Assembly (NCBI GenBank): GCA_023260815.1
Contig: JALQUE010000394.1
Location: forward strand, 1-6,198
Length of the DNA stretch: 6,198 nucleotides
Origin: Roseovarius sp.
GTDB taxonomy: Bacteria; Pseudomonadota; Alphaproteobacteria; Rhodobacterales; Rhodobacteraceae
Direction: 5' to 3'
Part shown: piece after piece, positions 5,046 through 6,198 of the stretch
Position numbering within the stretch: the stretch's first letter is position 1
How the letters are laid out: the number at the start of each line of letters is the position of its first letter
Translations under genes and position numbers: made by a program
Notes under the pieces: model-generated
Database searches by the model: none
The model's input: the letters and a program-made list of their open reading frames with translations, nothing else
Told to the model about the DNA's origin: nothing

Positions 5046-6198
5046 ATGGACGGAAATGATGTGAACACCTCGGGTAAGTGCCCGGTCATGCACGGTGGTC
5101 TGACCGCCACCGGCACGTCGAACATGGAATGGTGGCCCAAATCCCTGAACCTCGAAATCCTGCACCAGCACGATACAAAGACAAATCCGCTGGCCGAGGT
5201 GAATTACCGTGACGCGGTCAAGGACCTGGATTTCGACACGCTGAAAGAAGACATGAAGGCGCTGCTGACCGACAGTCAGGAGTGGTGGCCGGCTGACTGG
5301 GGCCATTACGGCGGCCTGATGATTCGTCTGGCATGGCATTCGGCGGGGTCTTACCGTCTGGCCGATGGCCGGGGCGGCGGGGCCGCGGGCAACATTCGTT
5401 TCGCACCGCTGAACTCGTGGCCGGACAATGGCAACCTGGACAAGGCGCGTCGCATCCTGTGGCCGTTGAAGAAGAAATACGGCAACAAGCTTTCGTGGGC
5501 GGACCTGATCCTGCTGGCGGGCACCGTGTCTTATGAGGCGATGGGCCTGAAAACCTATGGCTTCTCGTTTGGACGCGAAGATATCTGGCACCCCGAGACG
5601 GACACCTATTGGGGCGCTGAAAAGGAATGGCTGGCGCCCTCCGACAGCCGGTACGGCGATGTCGAAAAGCCCGACACGATGGAAAACCCGCTGGCCGCCG
5701 TGCAGATGGGTCTGATCTATGTGAACCCCGAAGGCGTCAACGGCCAGCCCGATCCGCTCAAGACGGCCGGTCAGGTGCGCGAAACGTTCGCCCGGATGGC
5801 GATGGACGATGTGGAAACCGCCGCGCTGACCTGTGGCGGTCACACCGTCGGCAAGGCGCATGGCAACGGCGATGCGGCAACACTTGGGGCCGAGCCGGAA
5901 GCCTCCGACGTCGAAAACCAGGGGCTTGGCTGGATGAACCCCAACCTTGGCGGCAAGGCGACAAATGCCGTGACGTCTGGGATCGAGGGCGCGTGGACCA
6001 CGCATCCGACCCAGTGGGACATGGGCTATTTCGATCTGCTGTTCGGCTATGAATGGGAGCTGACCAAGTCGCCCGCAGGGGCCATGCAGTGGCGTCCGAT
6101 CGACATCAAGGAAGAGGACATGCCGGTCGACACCACCGATCCGACCAAGCGTGTGCTGCCGATGATGACCGATGCCGACATGGCGATGAAGATGGACC
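5046..6198 (+). CDS. katG: Catalase-peroxidase KatG (partial, C-terminus outside window)
   Basis: This haem enzyme breaks down hydrogen peroxide by catalase and peroxidase reactions. The 384 residues seen are roughly the N-terminal half of a protein normally about 730 long. The active site is complete: distal R94, W97 and H98 in MIRLAWHSAG, proximal H266 in GGHTVGKAHG, its partner aspartate at D376 in MTDAD, and proximal W317. The Met-Tyr-Trp adduct that gives catalase activity can form from W97, Y225 (GLIYVNPEG) and M251 (RMAMDD). The N-terminal KCPVMHG motif is also typical. A GGAGAG ribosome site at 5036-5041 supports ATG 5046; an in-frame ATG at 5034 lacks one, and an in-frame TGA at 5016 excludes anything earlier. 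The gene is divergent from oxyR and is probably its main target. Confidence 0.97.
   Translation, partial: MDGNDVNTSGKCPVMHGGLTATGTSNMEWWPKSLNLEILHQHDTKTNPLAEVNYRDAVKDLDFDTLKEDMKALLTDSQEWWPADWGHYGGLMIRLAWHSAGSYRLADGRGGGAAGNIRFAPLNSWPDNGNLDKARRILWPLKKKYGNKLSWADLILLAGTVSYEAMGLKTYGFSFGREDIWHPETDTYWGAEKEWLAPSDSRYGDVEKPDTMENPLAAVQMGLIYVNPEGVNGQPDPLKTAGQVRETFARMAMDDVETAALTCGGHTVGKAHGNGDAATLGAEPEASDVENQGLGWMNPNLGGKATNAVTSGIEGAWTTHPTQWDMGYFDLLFGYEWELTKSPAGAMQWRPIDIKEEDMPVDTTDPTKRVLPMMTDADMAMKMD

Noticed and set aside
4917..6005. Long minus-strand open frame opposite katG
   Set aside because: It is antisense to unambiguous KatG sequence with all catalytic residues, and its product shows no domain.

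Overview
The window is a GC-rich, tightly packed bacterial segment that looks like an alphaproteobacterium of the Rhodobacterales (Roseobacter group). This is inferred from the high third-position GC of all genes, a Tat-exported TRAP binding protein, LacI-type control of a TRAP operon, and a divergent oxyR/katG pair. No mobile element, tRNA, rRNA or CRISPR array was seen.

Layout. Positions 1-2677 (minus strand) hold one operon read right to left: a 71-residue two-helix membrane protein, then the TRAP transporter genes dctP (periplasmic binding protein), dctQ (small membrane subunit) and dctM (large permease, cut by the left edge). The small gene overlaps dctP by 8 bases. A perfect 10-bp stem-loop lies between dctP and dctQ. 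Positions 2678-2840 are a shared control region with two LacI-type palindromes spaced two helical turns apart. Positions 2841-3881 (plus) encode the LacI-family regulator that most likely binds them. A 39-bp convergent gap contains an 11-bp tandem repeat. Positions 3921-4847 (minus) encode OxyR with both redox cysteines. After a 198-bp divergent control region, katG starts at 5046 (plus) and is cut by the right edge.

How the genes fit together. The left half is probably a solute-inducible uptake system. The LacI protein would repress both the transporter operon and its own gene until a ligand, perhaps a sugar acid, appears. The right half is a peroxide-defence module in which oxidised OxyR activates katG. 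The two modules meet tail to tail and show no functional link. The parts least explained by standard annotation are the small membrane protein translationally coupled to dctP, the missing Shine-Dalgarno sequence of oxyR, and the extra cysteines of DctP.
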